A model generated the notes under the pieces. That model was not told the DNA's origin, did no database searches, and worked only from the letters and a program-made list of their open reading frames with translations. From the NCBI RefSeq assembly GCF_010730955.1, contig NZ_AP022577.1, forward strand, positions 3,286,001 through 3,350,000: 64,000 bases of DNA, written 5' to 3'. Made by a program: the position numbers and the translations under genes. The first letter of the stretch is position 1. Each line of letters starts with the position of its first letter. This document shows, piece by piece, positions 1 through 9,827 of this stretch. This DNA is from Mycolicibacterium aubagnense (lineage in GTDB: Bacteria; Actinomycetota; Actinomycetes; Mycobacteriales; Mycobacteriaceae).

Positions 1-402
1 CTCCTGCACCCGACGAGCCGCGATCTGGGTGTTCTTCTCGTAGACGCTGCGGGCCGGAGTGAAGGCGTCCAGGTCCGCCATGAACTGGTCCGACGCCGCG
101 TCCAGCACCGTCCCCACTGCCGACAGATAGGCAGTGATCCGGGCCCGGGCGCCACCGACTCCGGCGACGAGCTGCTCGACCTCGTCGGTGGCCTGGCGAA
201 AGAAGTGCACGGTCACGGCGCCTACCAGCTGCTCCTTGCTGCCGGCGAGGGTGTACAGCGTCGACTTCGAGCACCGCAGTCGCCCGGCGATGTCATCGAG
301 CGTGAGGTGCGCGAACCCCTCGTCGAGGAACAACGCGATCAGGGCATCGAACAGCTCGGTGCGTCGGCGGGTGCCGAATGCCGGGGACGGGCGCGCGCTC
401 AC
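1..402 (-). CDS. TetR-family regulator (C-terminus beyond window edge)
   Basis: Reverse-strand frame from a GTG at 402, open to the left edge (134 codons seen). The N-terminal 60 residues form a TetR-type helix-turn-helix: a first helix around RRTELFDALIALF, then LTLDDIAGRLRCSKSTLYTLAGSKEQL, whose core S-K-S-T-L-Y-T matches the recognition helix. The upstream ATG at 410 hits an in-frame stop almost at once, so GTG 402 is the sensible start. It is divergent from the acyl-CoA dehydrogenase, and two identical dyads lie between them, so it probably represses that gene and itself, with an acyl-CoA-like effector (inference). Only the start of the ligand domain is visible. Confidence 0.85.
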   Translation of the reverse strand, partial: MSARPSPAFGTRRRTELFDALIALFLDEGFAHLTLDDIAGRLRCSKSTLYTLAGSKEQLVGAVTVHFFRQATDEVEQLVAGVGGARARITAYLSAVGTVLDAASDQFMADLDAFTPARSVYEKNTQIAARRVQE

Positions 403-409
403 ATCGACA

Positions 410-471
410 TAGTACTGCGGGCCTTTACTCAGTACTACTCAATCAGTACTGTGTTAGATAATTCAGTACTG
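410..471. promoter_or_regulatory. Doubled TetR operator candidate
   Basis: Two perfect inverted repeats of the same form, AGTACTG-N12-CAGTACT, lie at 411-436 and 445-470. The first gains an extra outer T/A pair and the second an extra C/G pair. Their centres are 34 bp apart. They fill the intergenic space between the divergent TetR gene (start 402) and the acyl-CoA dehydrogenase (start 496), in a locally AT-rich stretch likely to hold both promoters. Position and symmetry fit binding of two TetR dimers; the binding itself is inferred. Confidence 0.65.
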
Positions 472-495
472 TCCGACGTATTAGTGGAGTGCCCG

Positions 496-1638
496 GTGCC
501 TGTTGATCGCCTCTTGCCCAACGACGAAGCCCACGCGCTCATCGAACTGACCCGCGACATCGCGGACAAGGTGCTGGACCCGATCGTCGACAAGCACGAG
601 AAGGACGAGACGTACCCGGGCGGGGTGTTCCCCACCCTGGGCGAGGCCGGGCTGCTGAGCCTGCCGTACCCCGAGGAGTGGGGTGGCGGCGGCCAACCCT
701 ACGAGGTGTATCTCCAGGTCCTTGAGGAACTCGCCGCCCGGTGGGCTTCGGTCGCCATCGCCGTCAGCGTGCACAGCTTGTCGTGCCACCCGCTGATGAC
801 GTTCGGCAGCGACGAGCAGCGGGAGCGTTGGCTGCCAGAGATGCTGAGCGGCAACGTGGTCGGCGCCTACAGCTTGTCCGAACCGCAGGCCGGCTCCGAC
901 GCCGCCGCACTGGCGTGCAAAGCCGTGCCGTCCGACGACGGGTACCGCATCACCGGCTCGAAAGCGTGGATCACCCACGGCGGACTTGCCGACTTCTACA
1001 CTCTGTTCGCCCGCACCGGCGAAGGGTCGCAAGGCATTTCGTGCTTCTTGGTACCCAAGGGCATCGAGGGACTCAGCTTCGGCCGCCCCGAAGAGAAAAT
1101 GGGCCTGCACGCGGTGCCCACCACCTCGGCGCACTACGACGATGTTTACTTGCCCACCGAGCGTCGCATCGGCGCCGAAGGACAGGGCCTGCCGATCGCC
1201 TTCAGCGCGCTCGACGCCGGCCGGCTCGGTGTCGCCGCCGTCGCGGTCGGCCTGGCCCAATCCGCACTGGACCAGGCGGTGGCCTACGCCCAGGAGCGAA
1301 CGACGTTCGGCCGCAAGATCATCGACCACCAAGGGCTGGGCTTCCTCCTCGCCGACATGGCCGCCGCCGTCGACTCGGCACGGGCCACGTACCTGGATGC
1401 CGCGCGCCGGCGCGATGCCGGCCTGCCGTACTCGCGCAACGCCTCGGTGGCCAAACTGGTCGCCACCGACGCCGCCATGAAGGTGACCACCGATGCGGTC
1501 CAGGTGTTGGGCGGCGCCGGCTACACCCGCGACTACCGCGTGGAGCGCTTCATGCGGGAAGCCAAGATCATGCAGATCTTCGAGGGCACCAACCAGATTC
1601 AGCGCTTGGTGATCAGCCGGAGCCTGGCGGGCCGGTAG
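496..1638 (+). CDS. Acyl-CoA dehydrogenase (FadE-type)
   Basis: FAD-dependent alpha,beta-dehydrogenation of an acyl-CoA, the first step of beta-oxidation. The 380-aa length is normal for a single-domain FadE. Seen: N-terminal helical part, the YSLSEPQAGSDAAAL flavin/substrate stretch near 120, ITGSKAWITHGG in the beta domain, and the C-terminal IFEGTNQIQR motif whose Glu (about 363) is the usual catalytic base of short/medium-chain enzymes. The frame stays open upstream to 205, but that part overlaps the TetR gene and the operators. GTG 496 is chosen because GGAG lies six bases before it. Probably regulated by the adjacent TetR. Substrate unknown. Confidence 0.9.
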   Translation: MPVDRLLPNDEAHALIELTRDIADKVLDPIVDKHEKDETYPGGVFPTLGEAGLLSLPYPEEWGGGGQPYEVYLQVLEELAARWASVAIAVSVHSLSCHPLMTFGSDEQRERWLPEMLSGNVVGAYSLSEPQAGSDAAALACKAVPSDDGYRITGSKAWITHGGLADFYTLFARTGEGSQGISCFLVPKGIEGLSFGRPEEKMGLHAVPTTSAHYDDVYLPTERRIGAEGQGLPIAFSALDAGRLGVAAVAVGLAQSALDQAVAYAQERTTFGRKIIDHQGLGFLLADMAAAVDSARATYLDAARRRDAGLPYSRNASVAKLVATDAAMKVTTDAVQVLGGAGYTRDYRVERFMREAKIMQIFEGTNQIQRLVISRSLAGR

Positions 1639-1790
1639 CCGTCAGCGTTCAGCCACTGCGGACTTGCGCTTGACCTTGCCGACCGAACGAATCATCAAGG
1701 CCGCCAAGACGATGAGCGATCGTCGACCGTTGACATCGGTAATGTCACCTTTCGTCAGGGTAGGTCGTTGCACAATCTGTTCCGCGGCGA

Positions 1791-2825
1791 TCAGCGGGAC
1801 GCCATGCGACTCACATCACCTACTGCGGCAGCGAATTGTGCGGGTGCCTCCTGCGGCACGTTGTGGCCGATTCCATCGAGAACGCGGTGCTCATATGCCC
1901 CGGTGTACATCGAGCGATATCCGGCGCCGTCTTTTGCCGCGCCGTCGAAGTCGCTACCGATCGTGATGGTGGGCACGTGGATCGATGGTTTGGCCTGCAG
2001 GCGTTGTTCGTCTGCCTCGTAACGGCTTTCGCCCTCCGCGAGGCTCAGTCGCCACCGGTAGTTGTGGATCACGATGGCGACGTGGTCGGGGTTGTCGAAC
2101 GAGCCGGCGCTCAGTCCGTAGGTCGCGTCGGTGAACTGCCACAGCGGCGACGCCTTCGACCAGATGAGCCGATTGAATGCCTTGGTGTTCTGGCGATAGC
2201 CGAGCTCACCGCGCGGCGTCGCGAAGTAGTACTGGTACCACCACCCCAGCTCGGCCTGCGGGTCCAACGGCTGCAGGTTGACGGCACGATTCACGACGAT
2301 GTAGCCGCTGACCGCGACCAGACCGGCGACGCGTTGCGGCCATAGTGCCGCAACGGCATTCGCCGAACGACCACCCCAGTCGTAACCGCCGAGGATTGCC
2401 TGGGGGATGCTGAGGGCGTCCATCAAGGCCACGACGTCCGCGGCCAGCGCGGCTTGCTGGCCGTTGCGGACCGTCGTGTCGGCCAGGAACCGGGTCGAGC
2501 CGAAGCCGCGGAGATACGGCACGATCACCCGGAAGCCCTGACCGGCCAGCAGCGCGGAAACGTCTGCGTAGCTGTGGATGTCGTACGGCCAGCCGTGCAA
2601 CAGGATGACGGGCTGACCGTCTGCTGGTCCGGCTTCGACGTATCCCACGTTGAGATCTCCGGCACGAACCTGTTTCACCGCATTCAGGTTGTGTTCCGGA
2701 GCGGGCGGAGGTGTCGTCTTGGCAACCGGTGGCGGCTCGGACGACGATCCGCACGCCGCCAGCGACGCGGCACCGACCGCTGCTGTCGCCATCAAGCCGA
2801 ACTGCCTTCTGCTGAAGCCGTTCAC
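1791..2825 (-). CDS. Exported lipoprotein alpha/beta-hydrolase, epoxide-hydrolase type
   Basis: 344 aa. The N-terminus has a twin-arginine motif (SRRQF, residues 5-9) followed by a hydrophobic stretch and an LAAC lipobox with Cys25, so it should be a Tat-exported lipoprotein outside the membrane. The hydrolase core shows the HGWP oxyanion motif (77-80), GGYDWGG with Asp149 as nucleophile, and a C-terminal GIGHNVPQE His near 321. An Asp nucleophile in this context is typical of epoxide hydrolases and haloalkane dehalogenases, not esterases. Single gene; no clear operon partner. An exported member is uncommon because most are cytoplasmic. Substrate cannot be told. Confidence 0.82.
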   Translation of the reverse strand: MNGFSRRQFGLMATAAVGAASLAACGSSSEPPPVAKTTPPPAPEHNLNAVKQVRAGDLNVGYVEAGPADGQPVILLHGWPYDIHSYADVSALLAGQGFRVIVPYLRGFGSTRFLADTTVRNGQQAALAADVVALMDALSIPQAILGGYDWGGRSANAVAALWPQRVAGLVAVSGYIVVNRAVNLQPLDPQAELGWWYQYYFATPRGELGYRQNTKAFNRLIWSKASPLWQFTDATYGLSAGSFDNPDHVAIVIHNYRWRLSLAEGESRYEADEQRLQAKPSIHVPTITIGSDFDGAAKDGAGYRSMYTGAYEHRVLDGIGHNVPQEAPAQFAAAVGDVSRMASR

Positions 2826-2975
2826 GGTTCGTCGTTCCTCTCATGGCGTCTCGGTAGGGTGCCCACGATTCACCACCGCAGCGCACGGCACCTATTTCAC
2901 CGACTGATCCACATCATGTCCAACGATAGATTTCGATAGGTGGCATCTGTTTTGCAGATGATCCGGCAGCGCTAC

Positions 2976-3452
2976 TCATTGGAGCGGAATGTCGTGCCCC
3001 GGGCCGCGTTCCGCCTCGGGACGCACGCCGAACCAGCGCCGCTCCGATTCGACGATCTGCAGATCGTTGATGCTGGCCTCGCGGCGCCGCATGAGCCCGT
3101 TGTCATCGAACTCCCACAGCTCGTTGCCGTAGCTGCGCCACCACTGCCCGCCGTGGTCGTGCCACTCGTACTGGAACCGGACGGCCATCCGGTTCCCGCG
3201 GAAGCCCCACAAGCTCTTGCGGAGCACGTAGTCGAGCTCGCGTTCCCACTTGGCCGTCAGGAACTCCACGATGGCATCGCGGCCTGTCACGAAGGTGTCG
3301 CGGTTACGCCATACCGAGTCCGGGGTGTACGCCGCGGCCACCAGCTCGGGATTGCGGGTGTTCCACGCATCCTCGGCCGCTTGCACCTTCACCAGTGCCG
3401 TCACTTCATCAAACGGCGGGAACGGCGGTCGGGACTCTGGGGTGCCGGACAT
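2976..3452 (-). CDS. NTF2-like (DUF1348-type) protein
   Basis: 158 aa from the ATG at 3452, preferred over the ATG at 3470 because GAGAGG lies upstream at usable spacing. The sequence reads as a compact NTF2/SnoaL-like cone: [20 protein letters not shown] near the N-terminus, then [30 protein letters not shown] and a [15 protein letters not shown] strand. These match the bacterial DUF1348 family as remembered. Such proteins are small cytoplasmic enzymes or binding proteins of unknown reaction. Nothing in the neighbourhood suggests a substrate. Confidence 0.75.
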   Translation of the reverse strand: MSGTPESRPPFPPFDEVTALVKVQAAEDAWNTRNPELVAAAYTPDSVWRNRDTFVTGRDAIVEFLTAKWERELDYVLRKSLWGFRGNRMAVRFQYEWHDHGGQWWRSYGNELWEFDDNGLMRRREASINDLQIVESERRWFGVRPEAERGPGHDIPLQ

Positions 3453-3634
3453 GGGCGAACCTCTCGTCAATGGGATACGGCCGGACAGAACTGCCCGGCC
3501 CGGCCGTCCTTCACAACCCTAGGAGGCCCTCTGACATTTCCGCGGGCTCACACAGCGCCGGTAATTGTTAGTTCGCCTACACGTCACCCCAGCTGCGTTG
3601 ACAGTCGTCAGCGGCGCCGAGAAGGATCGACAAT

Positions 3635-3850
3635 ATGTCCGCCAAGACCGAAGAGCAGGTATTCACCGAAATCGAGAGCCGCCTCACGGCCAAGTTTGCG
3701 GACCTGCCCCCGGCTCGAGTGACAACCGTCATCGCAGGCGCACGCGACCAGTTCGCCGACAGCACGATTCGGGACTTCGTCCCGCTCCTGGTGGAACGTC
3801 GCGCCGAGGAGGAGTTGGCCAGGCTGCTGGCCGGTGAGGCCACCCGCTAG
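3635..3850 (+). CDS. Small three-helix protein, mycobacterial type
   Basis: 71 aa, acidic, fully helical in appearance, preceded by AGAAGGA. The sequence ARVTTVIAGARDQFADSTIRDFVPLLVERRAEEEL resembles a recurring actinobacterial small domain annotated as a three-helix-bundle dimerisation domain (SRIRDF-V-P-L-L-V-E-R-R is its hallmark, from memory). In other proteins the domain is attached to ArsR or phosphatase modules; here it stands alone. Function unknown. Next gene in the same direction is 260 bp away, so probably monocistronic. Confidence 0.7.
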   Translation: MSAKTEEQVFTEIESRLTAKFADLPPARVTTVIAGARDQFADSTIRDFVPLLVERRAEEELARLLAGEATR

Positions 3851-4115
3851 CCCGGCCCACGCGCCTCGTCGCTGAGTTTGCTAGCCTCGCAACGGGTTCC
3901 AGCACCACCCGATTGCCCCTCGAGACCTTTCTGTGAGGACTTTGAGGCGATTGACGGCGATTGAAACGGTGCGGTCACGGTCGCGGCTCAGTCCCATGTC
4001 GAGCGCGCATCCGATTGAGAACATGTCTTGAACCGGCCTCCCGCGGTGCCCTACGGTTCAGCTGCGCAAATTTTCGGCGCTGTAATTTAAGGGCACATTC
4101 AAGGAGACGCCGGTG

Positions 4116-4607
4116 ATGATCAGCTTTGGTCGAATCGCTGTGAAAGTAGTTGCCAGCGCTGGGGTGTGCGCGACCGCCGTGGCCGTGAGCCCGAGCGCCG
4201 CGGCAGTCCCACTGAAGACTGGCGGATATTCATGCGACGCGGGAGCCGTGGCACCTGCAGCTGGGGCACCCGCCGCCGCTGCAGCTGCGGCTGCCGCACC
4301 CTGCGCAGCACCAGCCGTCGAGTCCTCGGGCATCATCGGCCCCCTGGCGGCCGCCCCGGTCGTCCCGGCCGCGGTCCCGCCGGTTCCCGCCGTCGTCCCA
4401 CCCGTCCCGGCTGCGGTGCCTCCGGTCGTGCCTCCCATCCCGGCGGGCCTGCCCATCGGTGCACCCATCCCGATTGCCGCGGCGCCCGCAGCGATCCCGA
4501 TGGACATGGGTGGCATCACGGAAGGCAAGGAAGCCCGGACCCTGCGGCCCGTCGACGCCGGCGGCCCGACCCCCAACCAACCGACCCAGCCGGGCCCACA
4601 GAACTGA
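4116..4607 (+). CDS. Secreted Ala/Pro/Val-rich protein
   Basis: 163 aa. N-terminus has Arg/Lys, then a hydrophobic run and an AAA-type cleavage site near residue 30, a Sec signal peptide. The mature part is low complexity: an alanine run with few Cys, then repeated VPPVPA/VPPVVP units, then an acidic, Pro-rich tail (PTPNQPTQPGPQN). Two Cys flank the alanine run. This composition suits a mycobacterial cell-wall or surface protein of the Pro/Ala-rich class; no enzymatic domain is visible. AAGGAG at 4101-4106 serves the ATG at 4116 or the GTG at 4113. An AT-rich TAATTT at about 4083 could be the -10 box. A strong terminator follows. Confidence 0.75.
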   Translation: MISFGRIAVKVVASAGVCATAVAVSPSAAAVPLKTGGYSCDAGAVAPAAGAPAAAAAAAAAPCAAPAVESSGIIGPLAAAPVVPAAVPPVPAVVPPVPAAVPPVVPPIPAGLPIGAPIPIAAAPAAIPMDMGGITEGKEARTLRPVDAGGPTPNQPTQPGPQN

Positions 4608-4634
4608 GTCATCCAGCTGCACAACCGCTTTCAC

Positions 4635-4669
4635 TGAAGCACCCGAGCCCACACGGCTCGGGTGCTTCA
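4635..4669 (+). terminator. Perfect 14-bp stem terminator
   Basis: GAAGCACCCGAGC (4636-4648) and GCTCGGGTGCTTC (4656-4668) are exact inverse complements, with an added T/A pair outside and a 7-nt loop. It lies 27 bp after the stop of the Ala/Pro-rich protein. There is no U-tract, as is common for mycobacterial hairpin terminators. The symmetry may also stop transcription coming from the right. Confidence 0.85.
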
Positions 4670-4691
4670 TGCGTCTGATCGCGTTGAACAG

Positions 4692-4848
4692 TTTGACCCT
4701 GCACTGAAGGTCCGCCGCCCGTTGACCCTGCACTGAGGGCGCAGTCGTGCGAGTGGCGACCACCATGGACTCAGACTCAACCGAACCGCACGGCCACTAC
4801 CCCATCGACCCTGTACTCACGGCGCAGTCGTGCGAGTGGCAACCACCG
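4692..4848 (+). repeat. Dispersed intergenic repeat, array 1
   Basis: Two full units in the same direction, at 4722-4765 and 4804-4848. Each begins GACCCTGnACT, continues into the shared GCGCAGTCGTGCGAGTGGC, and ends (g/a)ACCACC. A partial unit with only TTGACCCTGCACTGA lies at 4692-4706. Start-to-start spacing is about 83-85 bp. Related units occur inverted at 20067-20186 in this window. No coding frame is supported here. The array fills the gap between a terminator and the convergent L,D-transpeptidase gene. Confidence 0.75.
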
Positions 4849-4897
4849 AAGGCGCGCAGCGTCCCAAGCGGGAAGCCGAATTAGCCTGCGGTGCAGC

Positions 4898-5695
4898 CTA
4901 AGGCTCGACGATGACGGGGTCGCCGACGTTGACGGTATTGAAGTACCACTCGGCTTCGGCCGGCAGCAGGCTGATACAGCCATGGCTGACATTCTCGAAG
5001 CCCATCGACTCCACGGCCCAGGGCGCCGAGTGCACGTACAGGCCGCGGCTCGAGATGCGGACCGCGTACTCGACCTCGGTCAGGTAGCCGTCGGGGTCAT
5101 TGACAGGAATGCCCACGCTGCTCGAATCCATGGTCACCGTGCGGTCTTTCGCCAACACGGTGTAACGACCGAGAGGGGTTTCGTACGGCGGCCGGCCCAT
5201 CGAAGCGAGCATCACACCGGGCTCCCCCAGATGCGGAAGATGATGTGGCGCCGGCATATCCGGCGGAGTCTGACCGTCGATTGTCACGGTGAACGTGTGG
5301 TCCGCCACGTGGGCGGTCCCGATAACGGCCGGCCCTGTGGTGAAGGCCATCGGCTGACCCCCGACGGTCAGCTTGATGGTGCTGTGTGCGGGCCAGAATC
5401 CCTCCGGAACCCATTGCACCACTTTGTTATCCAGCCATTCGAACTTGCCGGACATCGCAGGTGTCGACGTCACGTCAAGAGCCATTTCGGCAGCAGCCCG
5501 GTTGGTGATCGGGCGCTTGAATGTCACCACGACGGGATGCGCGACGCCGACCGGAAGCCCCTGCGTCGGCTGCGTCGACTCGATGATCGAGCCCAACGGC
5601 AATCGGATGCCTGCCGTCTCGATACCGAGCGCGCCGCCAGTGGTGGTCGTGGCGACCACGACCACGGCAAGGACCCCGTGTACTAACACCCGCAT
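4898..5695 (-). CDS. ldtA: L,D-transpeptidase, LdtA (LdtMt1) type
   Basis: Periplasmic enzyme forming 3-3 peptidoglycan cross-links, using a Cys in a YkuD fold. The 265-aa protein from ATG 5695 has a signal-like N-terminus (MRVLVHGVLAVVVVA), one Ig-like domain (VGVAHPVVVTF ... FEWLDNKVVQWVPEGFWP) and the catalytic motif YVHSAPW ... NVSHGCISL with His238 and Cys240. Length, single Ig domain and local wording match remembered M. tuberculosis LdtMt1 more than the two-Ig LdtMt2. An ATG at 5740 would add 15 residues before the signal; 5695 is preferred because it gives a normal signal peptide. Monocistronic. Confidence 0.88.
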   Translation of the reverse strand: MRVLVHGVLAVVVVATTTTGGALGIETAGIRLPLGSIIESTQPTQGLPVGVAHPVVVTFKRPITNRAAAEMALDVTSTPAMSGKFEWLDNKVVQWVPEGFWPAHSTIKLTVGGQPMAFTTGPAVIGTAHVADHTFTVTIDGQTPPDMPAPHHLPHLGEPGVMLASMGRPPYETPLGRYTVLAKDRTVTMDSSSVGIPVNDPDGYLTEVEYAVRISSRGLYVHSAPWAVESMGFENVSHGCISLLPAEAEWYFNTVNVGDPVIVEP

Positions 5696-5952
5696 ATATC
5701 CGACCCCTTTGTCGCTGGCCGCATGGTTGAACACCGTCATGGTATGGGCCTGCGAGCGCCGAAATCCTTACGGCGCGTCAATATTTCGGTCAAAGATTCG
5801 TCACGGATTGGACAACCAACATCACGGCGTGTCGCCGGTCGCTGATCCCCGCGATCCGGAGACCGGGGTCGACATCCACGGTTTCGCGACGTCGTCACTT
5901 GACGTGCGCGACAATTACACACACCGGGGGCAATAGAAGGGCTGGACGAGCC

Positions 5953-7425
5953 ATGACGACAGACCGCATTGCGCTCCCAACATCGGCCGACGAGGAATGT
6001 ATCGACTGCGGCTATACCCCGGAACTGAAGCGGACCCTCAGCGGCTTCCAGGTCTTCGCCATTTCGTTCGCCTTCATCTCGGTAGCCGTGGGTATTTTCG
6101 GGACCTACGACGACCTTCTGCAGACCTCCGGCCCCGTCGGCATTTGGCTCTGGGTCGTGGCGGCGGTGGGGCAGACGCTCGTCGCGCTCGTGGTCGCGCA
6201 GTTCGCGTCGCGCATCGCGCTGAGCGGCTCGTCGTACCAATGGGCGTCGCGGCTGGCCAACCCGAAAGTCGGCTGGCTATTCGGCTGGCTGACGTTCTGG
6301 TACCTCGCCATCGCCGTGGTCGCCGTCGACAACGCACTGGCGAGTCAAGCACTTATGCCGTTGCTGGGCCTGTCGAACAGCGAGGACACAGCACGCCTGA
6401 TCACCGTCGCGGTACTGATCGTCCAGGCGGTGCTCGTCATTGCCTCTACCCGCCTGCTCGGACTGGTCACGTCCGGTGCGGTGGGCTTGGAGATCGGCAT
6501 CATCGTGCTGCTGGTACTCGGGCTGGGGATCGTCATGGCGGTCACGGGTAGCGGCGACGTCGCCAACCTGACGACCCGCGGAGTCGCTGCGGGCTCCGGC
6601 GACTACTACGCGATCGGCGGCGGGCTGATGGCCGGGATGATCATGGGACTCACCACGCTCGTCGGTTTCGACTCTGCCGCCAACCTGGCCGAGGAGGCCG
6701 AGGATCCGTTCAAGAGTGTGCCGCGCGCCATCGTGGCGTCGGTGGTCGCCGCCGGCGTTGCCGGGTTGGTGTTTCTGATCGCCCTCACGATGGGAATCAA
6801 GGACATCACTGCGGTAAGCCGCAGCGGTTCACCGGTAGCCCTCATCATCCGCGAACAGCTAGGCCCGGTAGCAGAGCGAATTCTGCTGGCCGGCATCGCC
6901 TTTGCCATGTTCGGCGCCGGGATGGTGGTGATGGCGGCGTGCTCACGACAAGTGTTCGCCATGTCGCGCGACGGTCGCTTTCCGCTACACCAGATGATGC
7001 GGCGCGTCAATTCCCGCACCCAGACGCCGGTACCGGCCACCATTTTGATCCTGGTCGTAGGTGTCGTGCTGATGGCGACCTTGCGCGGGTCCGCGCTCAT
7101 CCAGCTGATCATCGCATCGACCATTCTGCCGGCATTGATCTACGGCGCCATCGTCGTGCTGTACCTGACGGTCCGGAAACGTTTGGAACACAAGGAAGGT
7201 GGCTTCAGCTTGCGCCGCTTTGAAGTCCCGGTCGCGGCCGTGGCACTGGTCTGGGTCGCGTTGGCACTCTTCGTACTCGTGACACCCCAATCCGCGCGGG
7301 TGCCGAGCGTCATCGTGCTCGGCCTCATCGCCGCCGGCATCGGATACTTCGTCAAAATGTTGGCCTTCAACCGTGAAGTACTGGACACGGAACCAGGCAT
7401 CGACGAATTCGCGGCCGACCGATGA
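5953..7425 (+). CDS. APC-superfamily amino-acid/amine permease
   Basis: 490 aa with about 12 hydrophobic segments. A short polar N-terminus holds CIDCGYTPELKRTLSGFQVFAISF, the usual first-helix entry of the amino-acid-permease family, and GFDSAANLAEEAEDPFKSVPRAI in the middle is the conserved cytoplasmic loop. ATG 5953 is preferred to the frame-open ATG 5899 because GAAGG and GGACGAG precede it and the upstream residues are unlike family members. The stop overlaps the next start (ATGA), so it is translationally coupled to the flavin oxidase. It therefore probably imports that enzyme's substrate (inference). Substrate unknown. Confidence 0.87.
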   Translation: MTTDRIALPTSADEECIDCGYTPELKRTLSGFQVFAISFAFISVAVGIFGTYDDLLQTSGPVGIWLWVVAAVGQTLVALVVAQFASRIALSGSSYQWASRLANPKVGWLFGWLTFWYLAIAVVAVDNALASQALMPLLGLSNSEDTARLITVAVLIVQAVLVIASTRLLGLVTSGAVGLEIGIIVLLVLGLGIVMAVTGSGDVANLTTRGVAAGSGDYYAIGGGLMAGMIMGLTTLVGFDSAANLAEEAEDPFKSVPRAIVASVVAAGVAGLVFLIALTMGIKDITAVSRSGSPVALIIREQLGPVAERILLAGIAFAMFGAGMVVMAACSRQVFAMSRDGRFPLHQMMRRVNSRTQTPVPATILILVVGVVLMATLRGSALIQLIIASTILPALIYGAIVVLYLTVRKRLEHKEGGFSLRRFEVPVAAVALVWVALALFVLVTPQSARVPSVIVLGLIAAGIGYFVKMLAFNREVLDTEPGIDEFAADR

Positions 7426-8807
7426 GTTCGCTTTCGAGCTGGCCCGGAACCATCACCGGACCGGTCGTGTGCCCGGATGACGCCGACTACCCCGCGGCCT
7501 GCGCCGGATTCAACCTGCTCTACACACACCGGCCAGCCGCCATCGTATTTGCCCGGGATACAACGGATGTCGTCAATGCGTTGAGCTGGGCCCGGCAACA
7601 CGACCTACCGGTGCGGGCTCGCAGCGGACGGCACTGCCTCGAAGGCTGGTCCACCGTCGACGACGGAGTCGTCATCGACGTGAGTCACTTGAAGTCGGCG
7701 GCGATCGACACCGAATCACGAACCGCGACAGTCGGCGCTGGCCTCAACCAATCCGAAGCGGTGGCGGCACTCGGCCGAGCGGGCTTCGCGGCGCCGACGG
7801 GGACCGAGGGCACCGTCGGGTTAGTCGGCGCGACGCTCGGCGGTGGGTTCGGGCTCCTCACGCGTGCCTTCGGCATGGCGTGCGATAACCTCCTCGCGGC
7901 CGAGATAGTCGTTGCACCTGCCGGCGGCGGCGCCGAGGTGCTGGTCGCCGACGCGAAAACCAACACCGACTTGTTGTGGGCATTGCGCGGCGCCGGCAAC
8001 GGCAATCTCGGCATCGTCACGTCCATGGCGTACTCGATTCATCCACTCGCACAGTGCATTTATGCGGTCGCACGATGGTCAGGACTGGACGACCTTCCGG
8101 CAGTTTTCGAGGCTTGGCAACGCTGCGCGCCGTTTCTGGACCATCGCCTCACCAGCCAACTCGAGATCCGTCGCGACGAGATTTCGATGGTCAGCGTCCT
8201 TGCCTCCGGTTCGGAGCCCGAGGCGCTGCAGATGCTGACGCCGGTGCTGTCCGCGGGCGAACCCGGTGTCGAATGCACTGACGCCAATTGGCCCGACATC
8301 TTCGCCGGCTTCCAGATACCGCTGGACGACGAGCCCGCGAACTGGAAGTTCCTTTCGCAGTTCATGTCTGACCCGTTTCCAGACGAAGCGATACAACTCG
8401 TCCGCGACCACATGTCGACGGCGCCGACGCCTGCCTGCAATTACTTCACCAACGCATTGCGCGGCGCAGTCCAGGTGCGCGAACCTTCCGGCGGCGCGGC
8501 CTTTGCCCACCGAGATTCTCTCTTCTATGCCGAACCGGGCGCGGGCTGGGGCGTCCGCGGTGGCGAGCCCGCTTCGGACGATCCGTTGACCGAACGCTGC
8601 CTCAATTGGATCGCCGCGTTCGGAGACGCATTGCAGCCCTTCGTGACCGGCGCGTATACCAACGTCCCGAATGCCGGCATTCCCGACTGGGAATACGCCT
8701 ACTGGGGCACAAATGTCGACCGATTGCGCGCCGTCAAAGCCAAATACGATCCCGACAATATATTCCGGTTCGAACAAAGCATCGCGCCGCCGAAATTCGA
8801 GTCATGA
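7422..8807 (+). CDS. FAD-linked oxidase, berberine-bridge-enzyme type
   Basis: 461 aa. N-terminal FAD-binding-4 (PCMH) fold with RARSGRHCLEGWS, where His71 is the expected covalent FAD attachment, then GTVGLVGATLGGGFGLLTR. The C-terminal BBE motif YWGTNVDRLRAVKAKYDPDNIFRFEQSI is clear. The second Cys that gives bicovalent FAD in plant BBE and glucooligosaccharide oxidase is not at the usual place, so flavin is probably monocovalent (inference). Such enzymes oxidise alcohols or amines with O2. The start overlaps the permease stop by 4 bp, making a two-gene uptake-and-oxidation unit. Confidence 0.85.
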   Translation: MSSLSSWPGTITGPVVCPDDADYPAACAGFNLLYTHRPAAIVFARDTTDVVNALSWARQHDLPVRARSGRHCLEGWSTVDDGVVIDVSHLKSAAIDTESRTATVGAGLNQSEAVAALGRAGFAAPTGTEGTVGLVGATLGGGFGLLTRAFGMACDNLLAAEIVVAPAGGGAEVLVADAKTNTDLLWALRGAGNGNLGIVTSMAYSIHPLAQCIYAVARWSGLDDLPAVFEAWQRCAPFLDHRLTSQLEIRRDEISMVSVLASGSEPEALQMLTPVLSAGEPGVECTDANWPDIFAGFQIPLDDEPANWKFLSQFMSDPFPDEAIQLVRDHMSTAPTPACNYFTNALRGAVQVREPSGGAAFAHRDSLFYAEPGAGWGVRGGEPASDDPLTERCLNWIAAFGDALQPFVTGAYTNVPNAGIPDWEYAYWGTNVDRLRAVKAKYDPDNIFRFEQSIAPPKFES

Positions 8808-8885
8808 CATGTTTTACGCGTTTTCGCCGGCCGCAGAATAACTGCAACAGTTAACGAAGTAGCCGGACTCGGCCGGCTGGGCTGA

Positions 8886-9794
<909 letters not shown>

Positions 9795-9827
9795 CTCAGG
9801 AGGCGACCAGCCACACGGCGAGCGGAA

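Noticed and set aside
481..1332. Long antisense frame (283 codons) opposite the acyl-CoA dehydrogenase.
   Set aside because: Typical high-GC shadow frame; the plus strand has clear motifs and the antisense translation has none.
1642..1773. 43-codon minus-strand frame with a hydrophobic then Lys/Arg-rich end (MIRSVGKVKRKSAVAER).
   Set aside because: No ribosome site; starts just after the hydrolase stop and has no family resemblance. Could be a remnant, but chance is as likely.
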